A DNA stretch of 64,000 nucleotides from JAKALD01 sp963817785. Its GTDB lineage: Bacteria > Pseudomonadota > Gammaproteobacteria > Burkholderiales > SG8-39. Below, piece after piece: positions 1 through 8,930 of the stretch (its first letter is position 1; the number at the start of each line of letters is the position of its first letter). The stretch covers positions 1,364,001-1,428,000 of the forward strand of contig CAWFPL010000008.1 in NCBI GenBank assembly GCA_963817785.1. The letters are read 5' to 3'. Below the pieces are notes generated by a model. It did not search any database and was not told where the DNA came from. It saw only the letters and a list, made by a program, of their open reading frames with translations. A program made the translations under genes and the position numbers.

Positions 1-473
1 AGGGCGTAAGTCTCGAGCGCGCGCGAAAGCCGGTAACGCACCCCGCCGTCCCGCGCCGTGCCGTGATCGACCGCCGCATCCTCCCAGAAAGCGCGCACCT
101 CGTAGACCACTGGAATGCGGTATCGCCGGCCGACACGCAATGCCGGGATCGCGTTGAGCACCGGCGAATGCGCGTGGATCACATCCGGTCGGTGCTGCCG
201 AACGATCTCCTCGATGCGGCGCGCCGTCCGTTCCATGAGGCGCAGTTCCCTGACGATCGGGATCCTCGAAAGCGGCGACGGGGCCATCGGCGTACGAAAA
301 AACTTCCATTCCTCCACCTCCTCCTCGCGAGCCTGCGTTCCGATGTGCTTCGGTGAAGTGAGATGCAACGTCTCCCATCCGAGCGCGCGTTGCTCGCGCA
401 GGATCGCCAGCGTCCGGAAGGTGTACCCGCTGTGCAGCGGGATCGAGTGATCGAGCACGTGCAGAATTCGCAT
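1..473 (-). CDS. Exosortase A-associated glycosyltransferase (TIGR04063-like), partial
   Basis: Only the N-terminal ~157 residues are in the window; the gene runs off the left edge. The protein starts MRILHVLDHSIPLHSGY and continues through a region typical of the Rossmann-like donor half of GT4-type glycosyltransferases, with the HAHSPVLNAIPAL stretch expected in this fold. The opening residues match what I recall of the PEP-CTERM/exosortase A-associated glycosyltransferase family. Its role would be sugar transfer to the lipid-linked polysaccharide precursor on the cytoplasmic face of the membrane. It lies 75 bases downstream of the amidotransferase gene on the same strand and is probably co-transcribed with it. 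The family assignment is from memory of sequence style and context; acceptor and donor sugars are unknown. Confidence 0.85.
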   Translation of the reverse strand, partial: MRILHVLDHSIPLHSGYTFRTLAILREQRALGWETLHLTSPKHIGTQAREEEVEEWKFFRTPMAPSPLSRIPIVRELRLMERTARRIEEIVRQHRPDVIHAHSPVLNAIPALRVGRRYRIPVVYEVRAFWEDAAVDHGTARDGGVRYRLSRALETYA

Positions 474-548
474 ATGCAGCTCTATTGCGTCGCCCGGGAA
501 AGCAATGCCCCGGGAACTTCGACGGGATGCTCGCCGCACATGGCGCCC

Positions 549-2495
549 TCACGCCGCCGAATGAAGCAAGCGTTCCGGCGGTCCGCTGTCGCCCACGGAC
601 TGCTGCGCGCGTGCGTTGGCAAGGAAGGCCTGAAACATCAGCAAGCTCCATAGCGGCGCGGCGTAATCCCTGGCGCCGGACTGATGCGCGCCGACCAGGT
701 GCCGAAGATACTTTTCATTAAAGAAGCCGGTCTCGGCCAGATCCGGGCCGAGGACCGCGTCGCGGACACGCTCTCTTAACGGGCCCCGGAACCATTGCGC
801 CAGCGGCACGGCAAAGCCCATCTTCGGACGGTACATGATCTCGCGCGCCAGGTACGGCTCCATCGCCTTCTTGAGCAGAAACTTTCCCTCCTGCCCGCGG
901 ACCTTGAGCGAGGACGGAAGGCTCGCCAGCCATTCCACCAAGGGGTGATCCATCAGCGGCTCCCTGACTTCGAGCGAGTGGGCCATGCTGGCCCGGTCCA
1001 CCTTGGTGTTGATGTCGCCGACCAGATAGGTCTTCAGGTCGAGATACTGCACGAGCGCGAGCGTGTCGTCGGTCCCGGCGCGGCAGGCATGGCGCCGGAA
1101 TACCTCCGCCGCGGAGTAGCCGCCCAAGCGCGCCTTGAAGCCGTTGCTGTAGAGCTGGCCGCGCATGTCATCGCGCAGGACGGACACGCTGTGGAAGTAC
1201 GCGTCCACCGAGGTACGCGCAAGCGCCTGAAAGGTCGATTTGGCGCGGAACACCCGCGGCGCCCAGTCGGCCTTCGGATACATCCGGCCGAGCAGGCCAA
1301 AGGCCGGCCGCCGGACGGAAATGGGCAAGGCGCTCCGCAGCCGCTCCTCCATGGCGTGCAGGCGGTAGCGCCGGTACCCGGCGAAGCTCTCGTCGCCGCC
1401 GTCGCCGGACAGCGCGACCGTCACATGCCGGCGGGCGAGCTGACAGACGCGGTAGGTCGGCAGCGCGGAGCTGTCCGCATAAGGCTCGTCGTAAGTCCGG
1501 GCGAGGACGTCGATGAGGTCGAAATCGTCACTGTCCACCGCGTCGACAAAGTGCCGCGTGCGGTATCGCGTCGCCACCTGCCGCGCGAACGCCGTCTCAT
1601 CGAAGGCCGGATCGCTGAACGAGATCGAACACGTGTTTACGGGTTCCGCGCTCACGCCGGCCATCATCGCGACCACCGCGCTGGAATCCACACCGCCGGA
1701 GAGAAAGGCGCCGAGCGGCACCTCGGAGATCATGCGCAGCCGGATCGACTCGCGCAGGCGATCGACCAGCTCCGCCTGAGCCTCGCGCTCGCCGATCGGG
1801 TTGTCGAGGGTGAAGCGCACATCCCAGTATTCTCTGGGTTCGGGGACGGGCCGGCCGCGCCGGATCGTCAGAGTGTGGGCCGGGGGCAGCTTGTGCGCGT
1901 CGCTATAGATGGTGCGCGGCTCGGGGATGTAGCCGAGGGCGAAATACTCTTCGATTGCAATCGGATCGAGCGCGCGTCGGAGGCGTGGATGCGCCAGCAG
2001 CGCCTTGAGCTCGGAGGCGAAGACCAGCAGCCCCTCCGGCAATAGCGCGTAATGGAGCGGCTTCACGCCCAGCCGGTCCCGGGCAAGAAACAGCGTCTCC
2101 CGATTGCGGTCCCACAGTGCAAAAGCGAACATGCCGCGAAACCGCTCGACACAGGCTTCGCCCCACTCCTCCCATGCGTGAACGATCACCTCGGTGTCGC
2201 TCCTGGTGCGGAAGGCGTGACCAAGACCGGCGAGCTCCGGAATCAGCTCCTGATAGTTGTAGATCTCGCCGTTGAACACCACCACCACGCTGCCGTCCTC
2301 GTTGAAGAGCGGCTGTTGCCCGGTGGAGAGATCGATGATAGAAAGCCGACGATGGCCCAGGCCGAGTCCCGGCTCGACGTGAAGCCCGCTCTCGTCGGGC
2401 CCGCGGTGGTGCTGGGTCTCGTTCATGCGCGAGACGAGATTGCGTGCGATCGCCCGCGCACCCGACACGTCCATGATGCCGACTATCCCGCACAT
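549..2495 (-). CDS. Asparagine synthase-type amidotransferase of the exosortase A locus
   Basis: A 648-residue class II glutamine amidotransferase fused to an asparagine-synthetase domain. The N-terminal nucleophile Cys2 is present (MCGIVGI), followed by the glutaminase signatures HRRLSIID and NGEIYNY. The synthetase half has the ATP pyrophosphatase loop LSGGVDSS and the downstream SGDGGDE motif. Glutamine-derived ammonia would be passed to an adenylated carboxylate. In exosortase A loci the substrate is thought to be a sugar acid or other polysaccharide group rather than free aspartate (inference from context). It is 18 bases downstream of a glycosyltransferase gene on the same strand. General AsnB function cannot be excluded, but the location in an EPS operon argues against it. 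Confidence 0.92.
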   Translation of the reverse strand: MCGIVGIMDVSGARAIARNLVSRMNETQHHRGPDESGLHVEPGLGLGHRRLSIIDLSTGQQPLFNEDGSVVVVFNGEIYNYQELIPELAGLGHAFRTRSDTEVIVHAWEEWGEACVERFRGMFAFALWDRNRETLFLARDRLGVKPLHYALLPEGLLVFASELKALLAHPRLRRALDPIAIEEYFALGYIPEPRTIYSDAHKLPPAHTLTIRRGRPVPEPREYWDVRFTLDNPIGEREAQAELVDRLRESIRLRMISEVPLGAFLSGGVDSSAVVAMMAGVSAEPVNTCSISFSDPAFDETAFARQVATRYRTRHFVDAVDSDDFDLIDVLARTYDEPYADSSALPTYRVCQLARRHVTVALSGDGGDESFAGYRRYRLHAMEERLRSALPISVRRPAFGLLGRMYPKADWAPRVFRAKSTFQALARTSVDAYFHSVSVLRDDMRGQLYSNGFKARLGGYSAAEVFRRHACRAGTDDTLALVQYLDLKTYLVGDINTKVDRASMAHSLEVREPLMDHPLVEWLASLPSSLKVRGQEGKFLLKKAMEPYLAREIMYRPKMGFAVPLAQWFRGPLRERVRDAVLGPDLAETGFFNEKYLRHLVGAHQSGARDYAAPLWSLLMFQAFLANARAQQSVGDSGPPERLLHSAA

Positions 2496-2513
2496 GTCAG
2501 GTTGGTCCCGGAT

Positions 2514-3740
2514 TCAGTGAGGGGCGGTACGGGTTGGCACTGAACCGACCGCCCCTTCGAACGGTTCAGTGCTTCCAGGCGGCACGGGGATACCTGCGGC
2601 GGCGAGTGCGCGCTCGTACAGGTTCGCGTAGTCCGCTACCATGCGCGCGAGGCTGAAGCGGTTCTCGGCAACGCGATGCGCCGCTCGCGCATGGCGGCGC
2701 GCGCTCGCCTGGTCGTTGAAGTAACCAAGCATCGCGTCCGCGAGCGCCTCGCTGTTGGCCGGCGGAACGAGCATTCCGGTCATCCCGGACTCGATGAGCT
2801 CCGAATTGCCGCCCACCCTGGTTGCGACAACGGGCAGCCGGCTTGCCATCGCTTCGAGAATCGTGTTGGAGACCCCCTCTGCCAGCGAGGGGAGCACGAA
2901 GCAATCGAGCCCGCGCATGATGTCCGGGACGTCGGCACGTTCGCCGGCGAACCACACCCGCTCGCGAACCCCCGCGCGATCCAGCACGGCATTGACCTCT
3001 TCACGCAAAGCGCCGTCCCCGACCAGGATCAGTCTGAGCTGCTTCGCCGCAGCGGGCTGGAGTATGAGCGCCCGGACGAACGCACGCGCCAGATTGAGCG
3101 GATCCTTGATCGCCTCCATGCGGCCGACCGAGCCGATCAGCCACTGCCCGGGCCCGCCAAAGGGGCAGCCGGGGATCGTTGGCCTGGGTTCGGCGGCGGG
3201 GCGGAAGCGGTCAGTATCCACGCCGTTGTAGATTTGGGAAATATTGGAGGCAGCCACGCCCACTTGTCGCTCGAGGTACTGCTCGAGATGTCGCGAGAGC
3301 GCGACGTAGCGGGTGACGAACGGGCGATAGATCCTGCGGACGTAACGGTAGCGCTGCCGATGTCCGGCGGGATCGTGGATGTCCCAGCCGTGTTCTCCGT
3401 GGATGCGCACCGGTACGCCTGCGGCCCATGCCGGCGCGACGGCTTCGAGCGCCGCGAGGTTTCTCGTGTGCACCACCGCCGGGCGAAGTTCCCTCAGCAA
3501 GCGATATAAGCGCGGGTAGTACCGCAGGAGGTGGCCGGACCGTTTTTCGAGCGCGATGCTGTGAACATCCGCCCGCTCGATGCGCGCGGCGAATTCCGCG
3601 GAGACATCGGTCAGCGCCAGGATCGCATGACGCCAGCGCCGTTTCGGCATGCGGTTGACGAGGTTGACGATGCCGTTCTCGAGCCCGCCCATGCCGAAGC
3701 GATAAACGACGTGGACGATCAGCGGCGGCGGCGCGGACAT
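2514..3740 (-). CDS. Exosortase A-associated sugar transferase (TIGR03088-like)
   Basis: A 408-residue GT4-family glycosyltransferase. The open frame extends far upstream into the exosortase gene, but the chosen start MSAPPPLIVHVVYRFGMGG lies 10 bases after the xrtA stop and begins the recognisable domain (FGMGGLENGIVNLVNRM). The C-terminal half carries the usual nucleotide-sugar binding features: GSVGRMEAIKDP, and FVLPSLAEGVSNTILEAMA with the EGxSxxxLEAMA glutamates. It would transfer a sugar to the growing polysaccharide repeat at the inner membrane. It is flanked by xrtA upstream and the amidotransferase downstream in one tight operon. The family match is from memory; sugar specificity is unknown. 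Confidence 0.88.
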   Translation of the reverse strand: MSAPPPLIVHVVYRFGMGGLENGIVNLVNRMPKRRWRHAILALTDVSAEFAARIERADVHSIALEKRSGHLLRYYPRLYRLLRELRPAVVHTRNLAALEAVAPAWAAGVPVRIHGEHGWDIHDPAGHRQRYRYVRRIYRPFVTRYVALSRHLEQYLERQVGVAASNISQIYNGVDTDRFRPAAEPRPTIPGCPFGGPGQWLIGSVGRMEAIKDPLNLARAFVRALILQPAAAKQLRLILVGDGALREEVNAVLDRAGVRERVWFAGERADVPDIMRGLDCFVLPSLAEGVSNTILEAMASRLPVVATRVGGNSELIESGMTGMLVPPANSEALADAMLGYFNDQASARRHARAAHRVAENRFSLARMVADYANLYERALAAAGIPVPPGSTEPFEGAVGSVPTRTAPH

Positions 3741-3750
3741 GCCGATTTCC

Positions 3751-5355
3751 TCACCGGACCCGAGGTTCGGCTGCACCGTCGCCAGCCTCTGCTCGGGCCA
3801 GCGCGAGGTCGATCGACGGCAGCATCTCGCGGGCGAACTGCCGCAACGTTTCTTCGGCATCCTCGCGGTGCCCGCCATAGGGCGTGGAAAGGATGATCGC
3901 CGCTCCGTCATCACCGCGGTCGAGCAGCCGGTCGCGCGCGAGCAGGAGCTTCGCCAGATAGGGGTTGCTGAGGTCGCGTCCGGAAATGCGGAACCAGTCC
4001 CAGACCAGCAGGTGTTGGGTGGCCGATCGAAGCCGCGTCTCGCGGATAGCCACCGGCCCTTGGCCGAGATCCTCCGTGCGCCGCGACTCACCGATGTTTT
4101 CCCAGACGGGGTCCTTCTGCACCACCATGACGTTGGTGGTGGTCACGAGCTCGGCGCCTTGGTGCTGATGGCGGTAATAGCCCAGGTAGAGCGCCACCTC
4201 GCGGTCGCCCTTGCGATACACATCGAAGAGACTCGCCGAAGCGCCGGCGTAACGCGGGCGCCAGTTGGTGAGGGGAATCGCGTCGAGCGTCCAGCCGGAC
4301 GCGCCGGAGGGGCTCGCAAGGACCGGCGTGCCACTCGCCCGGCTCGCCTGGTCGAGATGTGCCGCCCAAAGCGGCCACGCCGCCGCGATCGCGACCGCAG
4401 CAATGGCCGTGCCCGCCATGCGTCCACCGGAGCGCCGTGGCACACGCGGTAAAGAAGTGCTGGTGTCGCGGGAAGCGCCCGGCGCAGGGTCGCGCCAGAA
4501 TGAGCCGATCCAAAAAAGCAAGAAGATGATGAGCCCGAAGAACACCCAGCCGTAGATCAGGTGGTCAATCCCCAGGGCGAGCCCCCTGTCAATGAAGGTG
4601 GCGATCATAATGATCGTGTAGGCCCTTAGACCGTTCGCGATGATCGGCACAATCCCGGAAACGACGATGAACAGCGCCCGCTTCGTGAATCGCTGATAGG
4701 TGAGATACGCGTAGAGGGTACCCACTGTTATCGAGGCGATCAGGTAGCGCAATCCGCTGCAGCCTTCCACCACGGACCAGCTTCCGGAGGGGATCGTGAA
4801 GAAGGTACCCTCCTGAAAAACGGGTATTCCCGAGAGCCGGAGCGCGACGACGCTGAAGTGGGCCGTCCAGGCCATGAGTGGCGGAATCAGCACCTCGCCA
4901 ACCGGAACCCCGAGCAGCAGGAACGCAAGCGGAAAGGCGAGCGTGAGTGCGACCCGGCGCCCCGCGACGGCAACCACCGCGGCCGGGATCATGGCCGTCA
5001 TGGCGTACTGCTGGACCACCTGGACCTGGCCGGCCGATGCGACCAGCCAGGCCAGGCCGGCGAGCGCAAGCATCACGAGGCCGAGCGCGTCGGGCGCGGG
5101 GACGGTCTTCGCGACCTCGCGCCGTCTCATCCAGACCAGGACGATTGCGATGGGGACAATCAGGAAGCCGTGCGCGAAGGTCTCGGAACGCCACCAGATC
5201 GCGACGATCGACTCCGCGGTGCGCCAGTAAATGGCGAGGATGATCGCGATCACCGCAATGGTGAGCGGCAGCGCGACCCGCCAGCCAATGTCCTCCGGCC
5301 CCGGCCGGCTGATCGGCTCGTGAATCCGCAGCAGCGCTTCGGTCTCGGCGCTCAT
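3751..5355 (-). CDS. xrtA: Exosortase A with C-terminal EpsI domain
   Basis: A 534-residue polytopic membrane protein. The N-terminal ~290 residues form the multi-span exosortase domain with the proposed transpeptidase residues: Cys199 in EGCSGLRYL, Arg244 in NGLRAY and His265 in DHLIYGW. Residues ~310-534 are a soluble EpsI (DUF3485)-type domain, recognisable by LTNWRPRY, a YLGYYRHQHQGAEL segment and VWDWFRI, anchored by another hydrophobic stretch near 315. Exosortases cleave the PEP-CTERM sorting signal and hand the protein on to the cell surface. EpsI is also encoded separately in some genomes. Start ATG is 6 bases after the preceding glycosyltransferase stop. No PEP-CTERM target is visible in this window. 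Confidence 0.93.
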   Translation of the reverse strand: MSAETEALLRIHEPISRPGPEDIGWRVALPLTIAVIAIILAIYWRTAESIVAIWWRSETFAHGFLIVPIAIVLVWMRRREVAKTVPAPDALGLVMLALAGLAWLVASAGQVQVVQQYAMTAMIPAAVVAVAGRRVALTLAFPLAFLLLGVPVGEVLIPPLMAWTAHFSVVALRLSGIPVFQEGTFFTIPSGSWSVVEGCSGLRYLIASITVGTLYAYLTYQRFTKRALFIVVSGIVPIIANGLRAYTIIMIATFIDRGLALGIDHLIYGWVFFGLIIFLLFWIGSFWRDPAPGASRDTSTSLPRVPRRSGGRMAGTAIAAVAIAAAWPLWAAHLDQASRASGTPVLASPSGASGWTLDAIPLTNWRPRYAGASASLFDVYRKGDREVALYLGYYRHQHQGAELVTTTNVMVVQKDPVWENIGESRRTEDLGQGPVAIRETRLRSATQHLLVWDWFRISGRDLSNPYLAKLLLARDRLLDRGDDGAAIILSTPYGGHREDAEETLRQFAREMLPSIDLALARAEAGDGAAEPRVR

Positions 5356-5361
5356 GTGAGA

Positions 5362-6624
5362 TCACTTCATCGGCAGCGCATACCGGGCGTCGCCTGCGGC
5401 AGCGGACGTGGCGGTACGGGGAGGGTCAGCGCCGCGCTGCAGCAGCTCGTCAAGCTGCTTCAGGCTCGCCGTCCACGCGTAGTCCCTCAGCACCCGCGCG
5501 CGCGCGCGGTTCCCGATATCGGACGCCCTCGCGGGATCCATCAGCGAAAGCACCTTGGTCGCGAAATCGAGCGGGTCCGATGCGACTTCAAGCTCTTCGC
5601 CCTGCCGGACCGACAGGGCAGCGGCCGAGGCCGCGGTCACGACAACCGGTTTGGCCATGGCCATGGCTTCGAGCACCTTGTTCTGGATGCCTCGCGCCAC
5701 CCGCAACGGTGCCACGACGGCCCGGGCATGCTGCAAATAGGGTCGCACGTCCTCGACGCGACCTGTGACGCATGTCGCGACGTCGTTCTCCAGCGCCCGC
5801 ACTGCCGGTTCGGGATTCATCCCGACAATGTAAAAGCGGATGGATGCGTCGCTCCTGCGCACCTCGGGCAGCACCTCGCGTGCAAACCAGAGCACGGCAT
5901 CGACATTGGGCCAGTAATCCATCGTTCCCGTAAAGACGACGGGCTTTTCTTCTGCCGGGAACGGCGAATCGAACTTCTGGAGCGGCGAGAAGTATTCGCT
6001 ATCAACGCCGTTGCGGATCGCCACGACGCGATGCGCCGGCTCGGGGATCTCGCTGCAAAAGCGACGCGCCTCTTCCTCCGTGACAAAGATGCTCGCCTCT
6101 GCGTGCGAAGAAACGTGGCGCTCGTACGCAAGCAGGCGACTCGCCTCAAGCTTATAGAACGCAGAGGCTGGCCATTTTCTGCGTAAGGCGTACTCGCCCC
6201 ACTTCGCCGAGTCCATGTCCACGAAGTCCACGAAGCTTCGCATCCCGGGCAGATGGAGCACGTATTGCGCCATCGGGGAGGAATAGGCAAACGCGCGTGT
6301 GATGCGCTCGCGACGGACCGTTTCCAAAACCCATTTGCCCAATTCACGGCTGCGAAAGTACGGCAAGCTCAACGCTTCGCCGCCCAGCATGCCTGCCGCA
6401 CTCGCTAAACGTTTCCACCGTGGAACAATCGGCTCAACATGCAATTCAGCACACAGCGGCCTTAGGGCGTCGAGGTGCTTCCAGTCAGCAGGGTCGTCGA
6501 TGAAAGTGCCCAGAAAGATCCGGTGCTGCTCGGCGAGATGTCGGAGGAAGTGATAGGAACGCACCTTGTCCCCCTTGTTGGGGGGATACGGAATCCTGTG
6601 GGCAAGGAACAGGAGCGGTTCCAT
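5362..6624 (-). CDS. Exosortase A-associated sugar transferase (TIGR03087-like, Stp1 type)
   Basis: A 420-residue GT4-type glycosyltransferase starting MEPLLFLAHRIPYPPNKGDK, a characteristic opening of the PEP-CTERM-associated Stp1 family (from memory). The middle has VFTGTMDYWPNVDAVLWF and the C-terminal donor-binding segment ARGIQNKVLEAMAMAKPVV. It should add a sugar to the exopolysaccharide precursor on the cytoplasmic side. It lies directly upstream of xrtA (6-base gap) and 17 bases downstream of the FemAB-like gene, so all three are probably translated from one message. The C-terminal ~25 residues are Ala/Arg-rich and look unstructured. Confidence 0.9.
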   Translation of the reverse strand: MEPLLFLAHRIPYPPNKGDKVRSYHFLRHLAEQHRIFLGTFIDDPADWKHLDALRPLCAELHVEPIVPRWKRLASAAGMLGGEALSLPYFRSRELGKWVLETVRRERITRAFAYSSPMAQYVLHLPGMRSFVDFVDMDSAKWGEYALRRKWPASAFYKLEASRLLAYERHVSSHAEASIFVTEEEARRFCSEIPEPAHRVVAIRNGVDSEYFSPLQKFDSPFPAEEKPVVFTGTMDYWPNVDAVLWFAREVLPEVRRSDASIRFYIVGMNPEPAVRALENDVATCVTGRVEDVRPYLQHARAVVAPLRVARGIQNKVLEAMAMAKPVVVTAASAAALSVRQGEELEVASDPLDFATKVLSLMDPARASDIGNRARARVLRDYAWTASLKQLDELLQRGADPPRTATSAAAGDARYALPMK

Positions 6625-6641
6625 GGAAAACGCGGGGCAGC

Positions 6642-7769
6642 TTAACCGAGGCTCTTCGCAAGGTATGGGCCGAAGAAGTTGGCCACCGGAATCGGCAGCC
6701 GCCGCCAGAGCGCGATCAGCGCGCGGTACTTCGGATTGAGGGGATTGTTCTCCGGTATGCGCTCTCGTCGGTACAAGCAGTACTCATAAGCGAGCGGGGT
6801 CGGCTCGAAGCCCCAGTTCTTCTTGAATTCGAATGGGCCGGTGCCCCGCTTGCTGCGCCCATAGTCGAACACCCGGATTTTCCGCTCGCACGCGCGGCGC
6901 ATGAGCTCCCAGTATTTGAAGTCGTTCGCCGCCAGCTCGCGCGCCGCGACCGTATCGCCTGCGTAGTAGGGCAAGACCTCGTCCCTGAAGTAGAAGCTGA
7001 GCACACCCGAAACCGCCTTGCCGCTCGGGTCAGTGATCGTAAGCATTTCGACATCACGGCCGAACGTCTTGCGCAGTGCCTCAAAGTAGCGCTTGGGCAA
7101 TGGGGGCGTCCCGTGCCGGTGCATATTGTCCGCGTAAAGCGAAAAGAAGGCTTCGATTTCGTCGTCGATCCGGCTGCTCAGGCCGCTCTTCATGCCCTTG
7201 CGCACCATCGCACGCTGCTTACGCGGGATGGCGAGCATGTTTGCCTCGACCTCAGGCAGGATCGTCTTGCGGAACGCAACATAAAGCTCTTGCCGCGGCC
7301 ACATGGGCTCGCGCGGCGCTCGATCACGCAGCTCAAGATGCTGTGCCCCTGCGTGCTCGGCTAGCTCACGAGCCGCGCGATGCAACGCGGGGATTGCCCC
7401 TTGCTCAGTCGCCGCAACGCCGCCGACGGCGCAGAACGGCAACGAAATCAATGCGTGGCCAAATAGGAGGCTCTTTACCTCGGCCAAAGGCAATATGCCG
7501 ACAAGCTGCGAGGAGCGCTCTGCCAAAAGATAGTGCGTTCGATGCCCGAAGCATCCTTCGAGGATGTCCTTCCAGCCGATGCGATGAAAGAACGTCGCTT
7601 CGGGGCACAGTTGTACGAACTCCTCCCACCGGGCGGAATCCCCGCGCGCGAACGCCCGTACCCGGGGTTCATCCGCCGCTTGGGGGGCTATGGCGTCGAG
7701 CATTGCTTGCGCGCGCATCGTTTGCCAGGGGCGGTGCGGGACTTGCCAAGCCAGCGTAGCCTTCCCCAC
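6642..7769 (-). CDS. FemAB-like acyl/aminoacyl transferase of the exosortase A locus (TIGR03019-like)
   Basis: A 375-residue protein of the FemAB/GNAT-fold group. Supporting segments are WEEFVQLCPEATFFHR near residue 50, RKQRAMVRKGMKSGL in the middle, and the C-terminal half FYFRDEVLPYYAGDT with FDYGRSKRGTGPFEFKK, typical of the PEP-CTERM-associated FemAB family. It probably attaches an amino-acid or acyl group to a polysaccharide or precursor in the cytoplasm (inference). The first ATG at 7769 gives an N-terminus with no obvious homology; ATGs at 7715 and 7703 are alternatives. The 192 bases upstream separate it from the YdcF gene, so a secondary promoter is possible. Confidence 0.85.
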   Translation of the reverse strand: MGKATLAWQVPHRPWQTMRAQAMLDAIAPQAADEPRVRAFARGDSARWEEFVQLCPEATFFHRIGWKDILEGCFGHRTHYLLAERSSQLVGILPLAEVKSLLFGHALISLPFCAVGGVAATEQGAIPALHRAARELAEHAGAQHLELRDRAPREPMWPRQELYVAFRKTILPEVEANMLAIPRKQRAMVRKGMKSGLSSRIDDEIEAFFSLYADNMHRHGTPPLPKRYFEALRKTFGRDVEMLTITDPSGKAVSGVLSFYFRDEVLPYYAGDTVAARELAANDFKYWELMRRACERKIRVFDYGRSKRGTGPFEFKKNWGFEPTPLAYEYCLYRRERIPENNPLNPKYRALIALWRRLPIPVANFFGPYLAKSLG

Positions 7770-7949
7770 GAAAATACTGCCATTATCGGGCCGCTCCTGC
7801 GTGGACTATTATGCCCACGAAATCACGTTGTTAGACCGCGGTCCAGCGTAGATCCCCCACCCGGTGCTGCTCCGTTCCTCGAGGCGCTCGCCTGAGCACC
7901 CTGATTCGCGAAAGAAGCAGCTTAGCGAGAGTACGGAAACAGCGACAAT

Positions 7950-7971
7950 GGGCCGTTCGGGCTAACGGCCC
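7950..7971 (-). terminator. Candidate hairpin at the end of the YdcF gene
   Basis: An 8-bp perfect stem (GGGCCGTT/AACGGCCC) with a 6-base loop overlaps the stop codon of the DUF218 gene on the minus strand. The downstream tract is only weakly T-rich (ATTGTCGCTGTTT), so this may be a weak terminator or just a GC-rich hairpin. Confidence 0.3.
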
Positions 7972-8783
7972 GGACTGTCCGCCACGGCCTTCCCGGGCGC
8001 CGTTCGCGCCCGATCGGAACTGGATACCCAAGAAGAAATTCGTCGAACCGCATTCGCAAGCAACTCGTAAAGGGCATAGTAGCTCCCTTGGAGCGCCCCC
8101 ATACTCGGCAAGAGCTCAAGTGGACTGTCGTAGGCGCCACCCGGGATGCCGATAGGAGCCGGAATGACCCTAAGACCCGCCGCCGTGAACTCTGCAGCAG
8201 CCCGTGGCATGTCGAAGCTGTGCGCGACGAGGATGATGCGATGGACGCCGGCTCTCAGGAGGATGTGTGCAGAGTCGATCGCATTCTCGTGCGTGTTACG
8301 CGATTTCCCTTCCACCCACTCGACCTTGATGCCGAACTCGTCCTGGAGGGCGTTGTTCATGAGGACCGCTTCCGGAGTGCCGCCAAACACCGCTCCTCCG
8401 GTCACCAGCACCGGGAGCTTGATTCGTCGCGCGAGCCAAGCGCCGTAGCGCACGCGCTCGAGAGTCAGGCGACCGAGCGTGTCACCGCCATACTCGGGGG
8501 CCGCCCGACGAATCCCTCCGCCGAGGATCACGATAGCCTGGGCGTCATGGGCGCGCACGAGGTTGATTGGGGGGCTGTCGTCGAGGGTGCCCAGAAGGGC
8601 CTGCGAGATCGCCGGCAGCGACAGCGCGATAAGCGCCAGGACACCGGCCCAGGCCATTGCGCGACCGAGGCGCGGGCGCGTGCCTTGAAGCGCCAGACCG
8701 AGCAGCGCAATCAGTAACGGCCCCGTCGGCGGAAGAACGAGCGCGGTGAGCAGCTTCTTGAGGAAAAACCACTCCGCCGTCAC
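7962..8783 (-). CDS. YdcF/ElyC-like DUF218 membrane protein
   Basis: A DUF218 protein of 273 residues when read from the GTG at 8783; the same open frame continues upstream to 8900 with no recognisable domain. The N-terminus has hydrophobic segments (LLTALVLPPTGPLLIALLGLAL and a second span ending in LSLPAISQALL). The DUF218 domain follows: AQAIVILGGGIRRAAPEY, VLVTGGAVFGG, EGKSRNTHENA and ILVAHSFDMPRA. Members such as ElyC affect envelope polymer synthesis; the exact reaction is not established. Its position between the acyltransferase and FemAB genes suggests a role in the polysaccharide pathway. The start codon is uncertain because no strong ribosome binding site is visible. Confidence 0.85.
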   Translation of the reverse strand: MTAEWFFLKKLLTALVLPPTGPLLIALLGLALQGTRPRLGRAMAWAGVLALIALSLPAISQALLGTLDDSPPINLVRAHDAQAIVILGGGIRRAAPEYGGDTLGRLTLERVRYGAWLARRIKLPVLVTGGAVFGGTPEAVLMNNALQDEFGIKVEWVEGKSRNTHENAIDSAHILLRAGVHRIILVAHSFDMPRAAAEFTAAGLRVIPAPIGIPGGAYDSPLELLPSMGALQGSYYALYELLANAVRRISSWVSSSDRARTAPGKAVADSPGR

Positions 8784-8930
8784 GGCGCAACCCTCTATGG
8801 CTGGCGCGTGGCCGCGGCCGTTTGAGTCGCGGCGAAACTTGAGCAGCCGTGCGAGCCCTTGGGCGTGGCAGTCACTCGTTTCCGGAGGGCGGCAGAGCAC
8901 CCGAGCGTCGAAGAATGCGCTGGCGGACGG

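Noticed and set aside
4858..6186. Plus-strand frame of 442 codons across xrtA and the glycosyltransferase
   Set aside because: Spans two genes of the other strand and has no domain.
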